Shown piece after piece: positions 38,258-48,938 of a stretch of 64,000 nucleotides of DNA (positions within the stretch are counted from its first letter, which is position 1; every line of letters starts with the position of its first letter). The notes beneath the pieces were generated by a model, which worked only from the letters and a program-made list of their open reading frames with translations, ran no database searches and was not told where the DNA came from. Position numbers and translations under genes: made by a program. Source of the stretch: Miscanthus floridulus (taxonomy: Eukaryota > Streptophyta > Magnoliopsida > Poales > Poaceae); NCBI RefSeq assembly GCF_019320115.1, contig NC_089597.1, positions 115,946,000 through 116,009,999 of the forward strand, written 5' to 3'.

Positions 38258-38330
38258 CCGCGGCAGCGGGGAGTCGAACTCCCGACCTTCTCACGGCGGG
38301 AACGGCACCACTCGAGCTAACGCTCGCTCG
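38258..38330 (-). other. tRNA-like sequence (tRNA relic or SINE head), copy 1
   Basis: On the minus strand an A-box-like TTAGCTCGAGTGGT (38307-38320) is followed at normal spacing by a B-box-like GGGAGTTCGACTCC (38270-38283). That is the internal Pol III promoter pattern. A clean cloverleaf cannot be drawn: the D stem and acceptor stem do not pair well. A tRNA pseudogene or tRNA-derived SINE head is therefore likelier than a working tRNA. Confidence 0.4.
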
Positions 38331-38893
38331 CATGCCAGACTTCAAACGCTGCCACTAGTTGACCCGTTAGTGCTCATCCCAAAAGTGCATCGCCTTTTCT
38401 TTTTCTGATGAGATGGATCGCATCCCCTTTTGAGTGCCGTGAGGCTTCAGCCGCGCGCGCCGTGCCCGCGGACCCGCGGGCGACATCGATGTGCCTTCTC
38501 CGCTTCCCGTGCCCGGAAAACCAAACCAACCGCGGAGGACACGCTGCGGCCTGCAGAGGAAAAAAACAAACAGACAAACCCGCGCGCGAGATCCGATCCT
38601 TCCAGCTCGCGGTTTCACTCCATTTCAGACTAGGAAAAGACGGACGGGAAAGGCCGGCCGTCACCGACAAAAGGGACCCCCAGTTCCAGCCTCCCATCGA
38701 TCTCCTTCTGCTGCAGCCACTACAATTCTCCTAGTTTTCTTAGAAATCGCTTGTTGTGCGAGTTGCACTAAGTTCTTCTCTGAATTTTTCCTTCCTTTTT
38801 CTGCTAACCTGCTACTCTTGTGTTGGCTATTTTTATCATTCTATAACGAAAACATAGTTCCTGCATCTTCTAGTGTTTCCATTTCTTGGTCCA

Positions 38894-39442
38894 GAGCAAC
38901 TCCAAGAGAGTTGGTAAAAATAGATGGCTAAACCTATGATTTCGCCAACCTCTAAAATAGAAAGCCTCACAAAAAAAATAGAAAACTCCAACCGCCATTC
39001 CGGTACGGCAAGTCCAATGGCTAGCGGCACATGCGAGCTATATTTAGCGTGCACGAACTCCGGGATAGGTGGCTTACTATTTTGGAAAGTGAGATACAAT
39101 AGCTCTTGGACTCTTTTTTCTTCCCAAAATACTTAGAGCAACTCCAACAAAAGAGCCATCCACGTTGTGTAATCTATATTTGACTATTTTAGGAAGAAAA
39201 GAGAGTCCAACAGTTATTGTATCTGGTTTCCTAAAATAGCAAGCCATCTATCCCGGAATTCTCGCATGGTAAATATAGCTTGCATGTGCCGCTAGCCATC
39301 TGTCTAGCCATAGTAGAAAGGCTGTTGGAGTTTTCTGTTTTTTACAGAGATTTCTATTTTAGAGATTAGCTAAATCATGGGTTTAGACATCTATTTTTAC
39401 CAACTCTCTTAGAGTTGCTCTTAAATATAGATTAGACAAGGT
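38894..39442. mobile_element. Nested MITE pair (copy 2 of duplication)
   Basis: Same arrangement as in the first copy, 3,307 bp downstream; the inner inverted MITE spans 39136-39420 with flanking TTA. Confidence 0.75.
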
Positions 39443-39906
39443 AGTAGTAATGTAGCTCAGTAACTGATCCAAATAACTCTGTGCTCGGAGCAATAGTGGC
39501 AGGGGTATAGTATCCGGTGCTTGCCAAGGACAAAGTGTCGTCACTTCCTCCAGTTCCTTTCATCTTGTTCCAGCATGCACTGATTATTCATATTCACAAC
39601 GTCTACTGTGGCACCAGGAAGAGTGCCTCTTCTTTCACATTCATCCAAATCCAAATATACAGAGGGGGATCTGTCCCCCCCCCCCCCCCCCCCATTATAT
39701 CTAAACTTTGTTCTTTTAATTCGATAAACTTCCTGTAGGGGCTACGGCCTCTCCAGTTTCGTCAAAAAAAAATATGTAGAGCCAATTTAGCACAAACACT
39801 ACTTGACACATCCTGGATGCTCCCATGGGCTATCTAAACAACATCGCCTCACTAGTCCTGCTCGGGCCTTGACCTATCCCCTTTTTGTAGCTATTGACCG
39901 GTTTTA

Positions 39907-40827
39907 CCTCTAAGAAATCCTGCACTTCAGACCCACTACTAGCTTTATGATAAGATTACTGGCTTGGTCCAACTTGATCAACTCTTTCTTTAGATCAGCA
40001 TAGAACACAAATAACTTTTCTCCTGGCTTCTTTTCAATATACACCACTTTATGAGGGCTCAATAATACCTTAGGAAACTCATTCACATGATTGGCGCAAC
40101 AATGTCATTCCAGTTGACACTTACCAAATTGTTATCATGATCAACATACACAACTAGATTCTTCACCTTTTCAACCACGCTAACCATCAAATTTCTATCA
40201 CCATCTGATGCAATCACCCTTTAGTCCATCATCAAGATGCTTCCATAGCAACAACCAATAGAAGTTGATGTTTTTGTTGTTATCATATCCTAAAAAATCC
40301 TCAAACTGCAAAGTAGATCATGTATCAGACTGAAGCCAATCGAACTAGTCAATTTTCTCATCCACATGTGACCCGAGATGACCGAACCCAGCAAAGAAAC
40401 CCCCATGGTGTAACTCAATTGAGAATTTATTAGCACCAGAACCTACACTGGTATCACACCTCGATCAGTTTATCACTCAGTCCAAAACCTTAACAAAAAT
40501 TCCTCAAAAACCACAACAGCATGCCAAGAACAAATCTTTCTATCTACACTTACCACTACAACTCTGAAAATCACTATCCATAATCCTAAAATCGATAGGG
40601 CCGAGGGGATGTTGAACCTACATTATGACGACGCCTCCGCTTTCCTTTGCAACATCAACACCATCCTGCCACCTAGTGGCTTTTGACATGGTCCAGTGTG
40701 TGTGGCCTTCTCCCGACAACCTCCTTTTGCCACAGATCACCGTCGGACCCAATCCCATCGTCGTCACCGAGGGGTGATCACTTATTTCTTTCTCTTCAAG
40801 GGATGTACTTAGCAACCATGCTTGCAT
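39907..40827 (-). pseudogene. Decayed plant transposon-type ORF remnant (copy 2)
   Basis: Second copy of the remnant at 36600-37520, with the same stops and frame changes, so the decay preceded the tandem duplication. Confidence 0.35.
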
Positions 40828-41089
40828 CCCTTGACACTAGACCTAACTTGTTTCTTTCTCCTATGATTTCTCCTTAGCGCCAATAGATGTATGACATGCT
40901 CTTAGCTGCTAACCAAATACATATCTTTCTAAGTCACGAGTGATGGGGAGAGAACACATTAGCCATTGCAGCAGCCTGTCTTTGGAATCTCAACCCATGC
41001 CCTGGCCCAGCCCCCACAAAGACCAATCATATCTTGGCACCTCGTTAGCATAAAAAAAACTCGGCCTGCGGTAGGCATACAGCCCCTGC

Positions 41090-41553
41090 AGTTTTTGCGC
41101 TAAGAAGAAGACATCTCACGTAGACCGAGAAAACCCCCGAACCCCATGTTCTGCCCTTACATAGGGGCCCGTAACCCTATGAGTGAGCCGGAACCTTTTT
41201 TACCAGTACTTTGAAACGCGGGACAGACAATGGATTTTTTTTTCTATAGTTTTTGCGCTAAGAAGAAGACATCTCACGTAGGCCGAGAAAACCCCCGAAC
41301 CTCATGTTCTGCCCTTACATAGGGGCCCGTAACCCTATGAGTGGGCCGGAACCTTTTTTACCAGTACTTTAAAACGCGGGACAGACAATGGATTTTTTTT
41401 TTCTATAGTTTTTGCGCTAAGAAGAAGACATCTCACGTAGGCCGAGAAAATAAACTACGTACGCGGGACAGACAATGGATTTTTTTTTTCTATAGTTTTT
41501 GCGCTAAGAAGAAGACATCTCACATAGGCCGAGAAAATAAACTACGTATTATA
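41090..41553. repeat. Short tandem repeats in the duplicated unit (copy 2)
   Basis: Same 160- and 87-bp units as at 37784-38246, differing by single-base indels. Confidence 0.85.
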
Positions 41554-41564
41554 CGCAGCTGTGC

Positions 41565-41637
41565 CCGCGGCAGCGGGGAGTCGAACTCCCGACCTTCTCA
41601 CGGCGGGAACGGCACCACTCGAGCTAACGCTCGCTCG
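41565..41637 (-). other. tRNA-like sequence, copy 2
   Basis: Identical by eye to the stretch at 38258-38330, with the same A-box- and B-box-like motifs on the minus strand. Confidence 0.4.
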
Positions 41638-42231
41638 CATGCCAGACTTCAAACGCTGCCACTAGTTGACCCGTTAGTGCTCATCCCAAAAGTGCATCGC
41701 CTTTTCTTTTTCTGATGAGATGGATCGCATCCCCTTTTGAGTGCCGTGAGGCTTCAGCCGCGCGCGCCGTGCCCGCGGACCCGCGGGCGACATCGATGTG
41801 CCTTCTCCGCTTCCCGTGCCCGGAAAACCAAACCAACCGCGGAGGACACGCTGCGGCCTGCAGAGGAAAAAAACAAACAGACAAACCCGCGCGCGAGATC
41901 CGATCCTTCCAGCTCGCGGTTTCACTCCATTTCAGACTAGGAAAAGACGACGGGAAAGGCCGGCCGTCACCGACAAAAGGGACCCCCAGTTCCAGCCTCC
42001 CATCGATCTCCTTCTGCTGCAGCCACTCCACGGCTGGACTGGAGCCGGAGGACACCAGACGCCAGTCGCCAGTCGCTCTCGCTAATCTACAGTATTTTTC
42101 GACAGTCAATCAGTTTCAGTGGACTTGTCAGTCGGCTTTAATACAAGCCGGGCCAAGCTTCCGCAGCGCCTTGCAGTATCTTGTGCCGGCACAGCACCGC
42201 ACCGGTTTGGCCCCTCCTGCGCGCGCACGCC

Positions 42232-45200
42232 ATGGCGTGGCCGCCGCCGCCGTCGACCGCGCACTTCTTCTTCCTCCTCCTCCTCCTCTCCCTCCTCGCC
42301 GCCGCCCCGTGGCCCCGCGCGGCCGCCGGGTACCGCGTCGTATCAGTGGCCAGGGCCAGGGCGGGGGGCCAGCTGTCCGCGCGGCTGGAGCTCGCCGGCG
42401 CCGGCCGCAAGGCGGAGCTCGGGCCCGATGTCCAGAGGCTCAGCCTGACCGCGAGGCAAGTACGTTCTTCCTGGATTCCTTACTACTAGTACTAGCGTGT
42501 GCTTCCATGCCATGTGTTGTTTATCCTGCCTGTTATCCAATCTTCAGCTATACTTTGTGGTTGGGGGTAGCGACTAGCGAGTGCTGAACTGGAGATGCTC
42601 GTTGGTCAGTTCTTGGGTTCACAAAGTCTCCAGCTTACTAGCTTAGTGCGTGATGCCGTGATCCCTACAGAACTCCTGATTGGAAACAAAAAATGGCTTT
42701 TACAGTACTTAGCTTGGTCTCTTCCATTCGGATAGATAGTTACTTTAACGATCCATTATTGGGGATTTTTTTTATTTACTTTAGTGATCCCTTATCTGTG
42801 CTTAAAGCAACATGCATCTGTGGTCAGAAACATGACAGGTCAATGGCTCCCTTTTTTTTCTTATTCCTTCGGAGATAAGAGCTGATAGATGACTGGGTGA
42901 TTACGACAACGTACCAAACAAGTCATTTCGTAGTTTATTTGCTCCACGAGCCACAAATTTAAATATCAAGGACCAATTTAATGCCATCACACGTGTTTCA
43001 GCTTGGTAGATTCTAACCTACGACAAGGTGAAACAGACAAGTCCCCACATAGGATTGCAACAAATTCACATTGCTACAATCTCCAATATACTATATATGT
43101 TCCCCACCTTGTGGATTGTTGCATTCTGCAAACTTCTTTTCACATTGTATTGTATATAAGATATATGTTCCCCACCTGGCCACCCTGTGAATTGTTGCAT
43201 TCTGCAAGCTGTTTTTGACAATGTATAAGATGTTACAAGATTACATTAAATAAGATATTACAAGATTATATTAAAAGAAGGGTCGTGTTACAGTTCGGCG
43301 GAGTATTGCATTTGTGTTTGTGTTGCGCTGATTAAGTTTTAAATTGTGAGAGAGCTGCTAGCAGCACCTTGCTAATGTTTTGCTAAAAAAAGCACCTTTC
43401 TAATATGTGAACGATAAAGAAAGGGTAAAAAAACAATCCGCAAAATACGATCACAGTGGGACTCACAATCTTCCGCTCCGGAGGCCATGCGACCAGAGAG
43501 AGCTTTGTTGTCAAAATTTTGCGCTATTATTACTAACCACTCTGGCGGCAGCCTTGAGACGGACAGCCGGCTGCACGTCCGCATCACCGACGCCGACCAC
43601 CCGCGATGGGAGGTCCCCCAGAGCGTCATCCCCCGCGAGGCGCCGCGGCACATCACCCTGGAGTCGAGCACGGGCGCCTCGCCCTCGCCGCACAGCAGCT
43701 TCCTCTCCGCGGCGACGTCCGACCTGACCTTCACCCTGCAAGCCTCGCCGTTCCGCTTCACCGTCTCCCGGCGCTCCAGCGGCGACGTCCTCTTCGACAC
43801 CTCCGCGGCGCTGGTGTTCAAGGACAGGTACCTGGAGCTGACCACGGCGCTGCCGGCGGACGGCCGGGCGTCGCTGTACGGGCTGGGCGAGCACACCAAG
43901 CGCACGTTCCGGCTGCAGCGCAACGACACGTTCACGCTCTGGAACGCCGACATCGCCGCCTCCAACGTGGACCTCAACCTCTACGGCTCCCACCCGTTCT
44001 ACCTCGACCTGCGCCCCTCCGCCGGCTCCGCGCACGGCGTGCTCCTGCTCAACAGCAACGGCATGGACGTCGAGTACGGTGGGTCGTACCTCACCTACAA
44101 GGTCATCGGCGGCGTGCTCGACTTCTACTTCTTCGCCGGCCCCGCCCCGCTCGACGTCGTCGACCAGTACACCCAGCTCATCGGCCGCCCGGCTCCCATG
44201 CCGTACTGGTCATTTGGTACGGCCAGCTGCCAACCCGTTGTTGCTTTGCTTCCATGGATGGATTCACTCTGTTCTTGCAGCTGATCGAGCATTTGCAATG
44301 GCGATCCGTTCCGGTTCGTTGCAGGGTTCCACCAGTGCAGGTGGGGGTACAAGAATCTGGCTGACCTGGAGGGCGTGGTGGCCGGGTACGCCAAGGCCAG
44401 GATCCCACTGGAGGTGATGTGGACGGACATCGACTACATGGACGCGTTCAAGGACTTCACGCTGGATCCGGTGAACTTCCCGGCCGGCCCCATGCGGCAG
44501 TTCGTCGACCGCCTTCACCGGAACGGCCAGAAATACGTCGTCATCATAGATCCAGGTACCAGGAAATGGCGATCGATGTGCTGGCTGCCACAGTGCCACT
44601 GCCATTGCTTGACTTGGTGACGACTGACGCGCATATGCAGGGATCAACTTGAACGAGACGTACGGGACGTTCGTCCGAGGGATGCAGCAGGACGTGTTCC
44701 TGAAGCGGAACGGCACGAACTACCTCGGCAAGGTGTGGCCAGGGAACGTCTACTTCCCGGACTTCTTCAACCCACGCGCCACCGAGTTCTGGGCGCGCGA
44801 GATCGCCCTGTTCCGACGGACGCTCCCCGTCGACGGCCTCTGGATCGACATGAACGAGATCTCCAACTTCGTCGACCCGGCGCCGCTCAACGCGCTGGAC
44901 GACCCGCCGTACCGCATCAACAACTCCGGCGTGCGCCGCCCCATCAACAACAATACCACGCCGGCGTCCTCGGTGCACTACGGAGGCGTGCTCGAGTACG
45001 ACGCGCACAACCTCTTCGGATTCCTGGAGGCGCGCGACACGCACGGCGCGCTGCTCGCCGATACCGGCCGCCGGCCCTTCGTGCTCAGCCGGTCCACGTT
45101 CGTGGGGTCCGGCCGGTACACCGCGCACTGGACCGGCGACAACGCCGCCACGTGGGACGACCTCCGCTACTCCATCAACACCATGCTCAGCTTCGGCCTC

Positions 45201-46253
45201 TTCGGCATCCCCATGGTCGGCGCTGACATCTGTGGCTTCAGCGGCAACACCACCGAGGAGCTCTGCAGCCGCTGGATCCAGGTACAAAGCTTTGCATCCA
45301 CTCCAAGCTTACCAGCATGCCAAGTCCATTGACACGTATGAGCTGAGCTTTCGTGTTTGCTCGTGAAGCTTGGCGCGTTCTACCCGTTTGCAAGGGACCA
45401 TTCGGCGATCGGCACGATCCGGCGCGAGCTGTACCTGTGGGAGCTGGTGGCGCGGTCGGCGAGGAAGGCGCTCGGCCTGCGCTACAGGCTGCTGCCGTAC
45501 TTGTACACGCTGATGCACGAGGCGCACACCACGGGGGCGCCCATCGCGCGGCCGCTCTTCTTCTCCTACCCCAAGGACGTGGCAACGTACGGTGTGGACC
45601 GGCAGTTCCTGCTGGGTCGCGGCGTGCTCGTGTCGCCGGTGCTCGAGCCGGGGGCCACCACCGTCGACGCCTACTTCCCAGCGGGCCGGTGGTTCAGCCT
45701 GTACGACTGCACGCTCGCCGTCGCCTCGGCGACGGGCAAGCGCGTCACCCTCCCGGCGCCCGCGGACACGGTCAACGTGCACGTGGCCGGCGGCAACATC
45801 TTGCCGCTGCAGCTGCCAGCGCTGACGACGTCGCGGGCGCGCCAGACCGTGTTCCACCTCCTGGTCGCGCTCGCCGAGGACGGATCCGCTTCCGGGGAGC
45901 TGTTCCTGGACGACGGAGAGTCGCCGGAGATGGCCGGGCCGCGGGGCGAGTGGAGCCTGGTGCGGTTCAGCTGCGCGGCGGGGCGCGACGGGGTCACCGT
46001 GAGGTCGCACGTGGTGCACAACGCCTACGGGCCGAGCCGGAAGCTGGTCATCGGCAAGGTGATGTTCCTGGGACTACACTCGCCGGCGCCACCGAAGGAG
46101 TTCGCCGTTTACGTCAACGGCGTGAAGACGGCCAACTCGATGGGAGGCGCGCTAGGGTACCAGAGGAGTGGAGCACTCGGCGCCGCTCAAGTGGAGGGGC
46201 TGTCGCTGGCCGTCGGCAAGGAGTTCGAGCTCAAGGTCGTGACGTTGTCGTAA
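42232..46253 (+). CDS. GH31 alpha-glucosidase (high-pI cereal type), five exons
   Basis: Exons 42232-42455, 43552-44216, 44325-44555, 44641-45281 and 45369-46253 join in consistent phases (2, 1, 1, 0) to 2,646 nt, or 881 residues, the usual length of cereal alpha-glucosidases. The start ATG sits in CGCCATGGC. A signal peptide with a Leu-rich core and cleavage near PRAAA predicts secretion. Then come an N-terminal beta-sandwich (about 75-210), the GH31 barrel (about 240-660) and C-terminal beta domains. The nucleophile is Asp443 in [10 protein letters not shown] and the acid/base Asp540 in [22 protein letters not shown] favours alpha-glucosidase over XYL1-type alpha-xylosidase. The family releases glucose from the non-reducing ends of maltose and malto-oligosaccharides during starch breakdown. 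Introns 2-4 are GT-AG; intron 1 (42456-43551) appears to be GC-AG. An in-frame upstream ATG at 42181 would destroy the signal peptide, so 42232 is preferred. Confidence 0.93.
42456..43551 (+). other. Intron 1 of the GH31 gene, GC-AG type
   Basis: The donor is AG|GCAAGTACG, the strong consensus of plant GC donors, and the acceptor is GGCGGCAG|CCTTGAG. Splicing here gives the codon AGC and the family-conserved SLETDSRL, in the same phase as the orphan exon at 33243. The nearby GT at 42460 would give a phase that meets an immediate stop in exon 2. The intron is 1,096 bp with no gene inside. Confidence 0.8.
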
Positions 46254-46275
46254 CGTGGCACTCGAGCTGGTCCTG

Positions 46276-46281
46276 AATAAA
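46276..46281 (+). terminator. Polyadenylation signal candidate of the GH31 gene
   Basis: AATAAA lies 23 bp after the stop codon, with a second AATAAA near 46312. Plant poly(A) signals are loose, so either or both could act. Confidence 0.5.
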
Positions 46282-46319
46282 TGCTCATCAAAAGTTTAAA
46301 TTTAAATTCGAAATAAAGG

Positions 46320-46740
46320 AATTATGAAAGCAACGTAGCAACACTGTGCAATGGGACGATAATTCGTGTCCTCGTCCACCTGAGACGTCAGCGCCTCAAG
46401 TTTCCTTCCACGAAACTGTATTCCTTCATCACTTGGCCTTTTTTGCATCTCTATAGATTGGGCCCAAATGCGCATAATGAACATCAGGCCCAATTATTGA
46501 GGCCTAAATCAACGATGGCAAATTGGGCCTGAAAGGCTTCATGGCCGGGCAAATCGTCGTTAGGGAAACTGTTTAGTCCCAGATGGAAACATTTAACGTG
46601 TTAAGCCTTCTTAAAGGGTAATATAATAGTCATTTCCTTGCCGATTAGGCACCAGGGGCAAAGAATATTGGCAGGTGGTGCAATAATGCCCTATCAAAAC
46701 CCAACCTTTTTTTTCGTAAACACACTATAGTGGTAATATA
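46320..46740. other. Intergenic downstream of GH31
   Basis: No gene. The phrase TTGGGCCTGAAAGG/ATTGGGCCCAAATG recurs as TGGGCC sites (about 46457-46530), a common plant promoter-type word, but no gene start follows. Confidence 0.35.
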
Positions 46741-46744
46741 AATT

Positions 46745-46906
46745 GGAGACATATTTTTTGTCACACTTTTTATATATTTTTTAGTAAAAAATGACGTGAA
46801 TTGTACTATAGATGCTCATATATGTGGAGACATATTTTTTGTCACCCTTTTTATATATTTTTTTAGTAAAAAATGACGTGAATCGTACTATAGATGCTCA
46901 TATATA
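46745..46906 (+). repeat. 81-bp direct repeat, two copies
   Basis: GGAGACATATTTTTTGTCAC starts at 46745 and 46826, followed in both by TTTAGTAAAAAATGACGTGAA and a common tail. A third partial copy at about 46929-46946 is interrupted by a MITE. Confidence 0.8.
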
Positions 46907-46946
46907 TACACACATTTATGGAGTGAACTCACGTGAATCACACTAT

Positions 46947-47075
46947 GGCCCCGTTCGCTTCGCTGAAAAAGCAAGCCAAAACACTGTTCTGGCTGATTTG
47001 TTGGGAGAGAAAAATACTATTTCGGCTGAAAAAATAAGTTAAAAAAGACAGATTATAAGAGAAGCGAACAGGGCC
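46947..47075. mobile_element. MITE with GGCCCCGTTCGCTTC ends, TAT target duplication
   Basis: The left end GGCCCCGTTCGCTTCGC and the inverse of the right end, GGCCCTGTTCGCTTCTC, are near-perfect inverted repeats. TAT occurs on both sides (46944-46946 and 47076-47078). The empty site reads through as part of the 46745 repeat family, which supports the insertion. Size 129 bp. Confidence 0.8.
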
Positions 47076-47103
47076 TATAGAGGTCATTACATATACTATA
47101 TAA

Positions 47104-47367
47104 ATGATTTTGAGAGACGATGTCATTTATTTCCATAGGTGGCACTTTTATTCAATCGTATATGTAAATGATTTTGGAGACATGATTTTAGAAGACACAA
47201 AAATAATATGATCATCCATGAAAATCAATTTTTGAAATGATTTTGAGAGGTGATGGCATTTATTTCTATAGGTGGCACTTTTTATTCAATCGTATATGTA
47301 AATGATTTTGGAGACATTATTTTAGAAGACACTAAAATAATATGATCATATATGAAAATCAATTTTC
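47104..47367 (+). repeat. 133-bp direct repeat, two copies
   Basis: ATGATTTTGAGAG starts at 47104 and 47237, and both units contain AGGTGGCACTTTT, TTCAATCGTATATGTAAATG and AATAATATGATCAT. About 90% alike by eye. Probably part of an undetermined DNA transposon that also includes the following A/T-rich stretch. Confidence 0.8.
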
Positions 47368-48287
47368 AGAGACAAACCTTTTAAGTGGGTCGCCTCTATA
47401 AATATACAGAGGTGATTCACTTATGAGACGCGTCTCTGAAAATCAATTTTTAGATGCACGCCACATAAAAGTGATGCCTATGGAAAAAGTGGCCCAAGGG
47501 CCATAAAAGGGCCATGCTTGTACCCTAGACTGCCGTGCAAAACATCTCTCCAGAAACACTTTCCTCACAACCATTATAAAAGCATGAAATAAATTCTCGG
47601 GTGTGTTTATTATCTCTACTAATTAGGTTTGAGCTTTCTAGCTATACATGATGTGTTCTATCTTGTGCCCAAATATTGAGGCATAAATGGAAAAAGACTA
47701 TTTTGCCTCTCTCAATTATCGCTTCTCAAAAAAATATAATATATCGTAGAAGTCAACTTTTCTCCCTCAGCTATATATAAAACTGGAGACAGCTCCTCCC
47801 TCATCTCCCAAAACCAACCCCATGGCTGGGTTCCCTCGGTGTTTTTTTTTTCTTTTATGTTTATTCCGACTGAATCTTTGAAATGTTATAGTAAATCATA
47901 AAATAAAAAATCAAATTGTGTTGCACTCCACATGAGTATATCTACACAACAAACATATGATATAGTACGCTTTAATACAAATTTTTTGCTATAACTTTAG
48001 ATCTGTGTTTTTCTGTAATTAATTTATAGCTACAGTTTTTGTGATTCAATTATGTTAAAATTTTTATGGTGGGATCATCATTGCATGGTTGAGCTGTAAT
48101 AAAGCTTTCATGCTTATTGGATCATGTATGACTGAGTTATACAAAGAAACTATGTAACACCTGAGATGATATACAAAGAACTATGTAACACTTTATTAAC
48201 TTTAATCAGAGACTATTATTATAATTTACCATAAATATTTATAGTTTTTTATATCGTTGGGGTATATTTGTCACTAATTAAAAAAGA
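47368..48287. other. A/T-rich intergenic DNA
   Basis: No ORF above chance, no recognised gene. The text around 47380-47470 (GTGGGTCGCCTCTATAAA, GAGACGCGTCTCTGAAAATC) looks transposon-like but has no definable ends. Confidence 0.35.
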
Positions 48288-48636
48288 ATTGACCCGGCGC
48301 CTCTCCATCCGCTGGACGACGACCCTAACTCTCAGAAACTCGGACGTGCGCTGCCCCATCAACGACAAGACCACACCAGCGTCCGCGCGTACGACGCGAA
48401 AAACCTCAACGGATTCCTGGTGGCCCGCGCTGCTCGCTGACACTGGTTGTTGGCCTTTCGTGCTGAGCAGGTTCATGTTCATGGGGTCCAGCCGGTTTGC
48501 ACAACGCGCACTGGACCGGCGACAACGATGGCACGTGGAACGACCTCGGCCACTCCATCAACACCATGCTCGCCGCGGCAAGCCGACACTACCGGAGCTC
48601 TGCACAACCGATGTCCGCTGGATCCAATTACTCGCT
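48288..48636 (+). pseudogene. GH31 alpha-glucosidase relic (exon 4 fragment of a third copy)
   Basis: The sequence follows exon 4 of the intact gene from the region of [10 protein letters not shown] through HWTGDN to the CRWIQ splice-site end. Recognisable pieces include DPAPL-like GACCCGGCGCCTCTCC, PINDKTTPAS, ALLADTG then PFVLSRFMFMGSSRF, a frame-shifted CACTGGACCGGCGACAAC and CACTCCATCAACACCATGCTC. Several deletions and at least two frame changes break it, and no other exon is found. It ends at the LTR that starts at 48648. Confidence 0.85.
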
Positions 48637-48647
48637 CGCTCTGGTTG

Positions 48648-48938
48648 TGTCGGTGTTTCGGACCGGGGGTCCTCAACCAATCAGTGAATTTGAATTGCGT
48701 ACCTCTAATCCCGGATGGTGATGCAAAGAGACACAAGGTTTATAATGGTTCGGGCAATCGATGCCCTACGTCCAGTCTGAGAGATCGATCTTGTATTCCT
48801 CGCACTGAAGTGCTTGTAGTAGGGGGTTACAAGCTAGGGGAGAGAGGGAGCTGGTCCCAGGTCTCGGCAAGGTGTCACGTAGGCCGCTTGAGACGTTGCT
48901 CTCAAGCGGCTGGAATGTGTGTGTGGGTGCTACAAGGT
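48648..48938 (-). repeat. LTR fragment interrupted by the Tat element
   Basis: It starts TGTCGGTGTTTCGGACCGGG and continues with LTR-type text (GGTTTATAATGGTTCGGGCA, CTACGTCCAGTCTGAG) resembling, but clearly diverged from, the LTR that begins at 48939. It is cut off at 48938 by that second LTR. Probably the 3' end of another gypsy LTR whose remainder lies beyond the right edge of the window. Confidence 0.65.

Larger units (their letters stand above)
35415..38721. repeat. 3.3-kb tandem duplication, copy 1
   Basis: The 3,307-bp unit starts at ACAATTCTCCTAGTTTTC and ends at GCTGCAGCCACT, and is immediately followed by the same start motif at 38722. By eye the two copies differ only in a handful of single-base indels, mostly in homopolymers (for example 18 versus 19 C at 36368/39675, and GACGGACGGG versus GACGACGGG near the end). 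The unit holds nested MITEs, a poly-C tract, a LINE-like 3' end with an A run near 36450, a decayed coding remnant, short tandem repeats and a tRNA-like stretch. It has no intact gene. Confidence 0.93.
38722..42027. repeat. 3.3-kb tandem duplication, copy 2
   Basis: The second copy of the unit described at 35415, in direct orientation and contiguous with it. It ends at GCTGCAGCCACT, 204 bp before the start codon of the intact GH31 gene, so the unit's right end is promoter-proximal sequence of that gene. Near-identity means either a very recent event or an assembly duplication. Confidence 0.93.

Noticed and set aside
38258..38330. Functional tRNA gene
   Set aside because: A- and B-box-like motifs are present but the D arm and acceptor stem do not pair, so only a tRNA-like label is justified.
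42181..42231. Upstream in-frame ATG as the GH31 start
   Set aside because: It adds 17 residues with Arg and His before the signal peptide, whereas the ATG at 42232 has a better context and gives a normal secretion signal.
41715..42587. 290-codon plus-strand ORF crossing the duplication border and GH31 exon 1
   Set aside because: It reads GH31 exon 1 in the wrong frame and its first part is a shadow present in both copies of the duplicated unit.
44544..46019. Long minus-strand and alternative plus-strand ORFs over GH31 exons 4 and 5
   Set aside because: Shadows of the GC-rich GH31 coding sequence; the GH31 frame has the conserved catalytic motifs.
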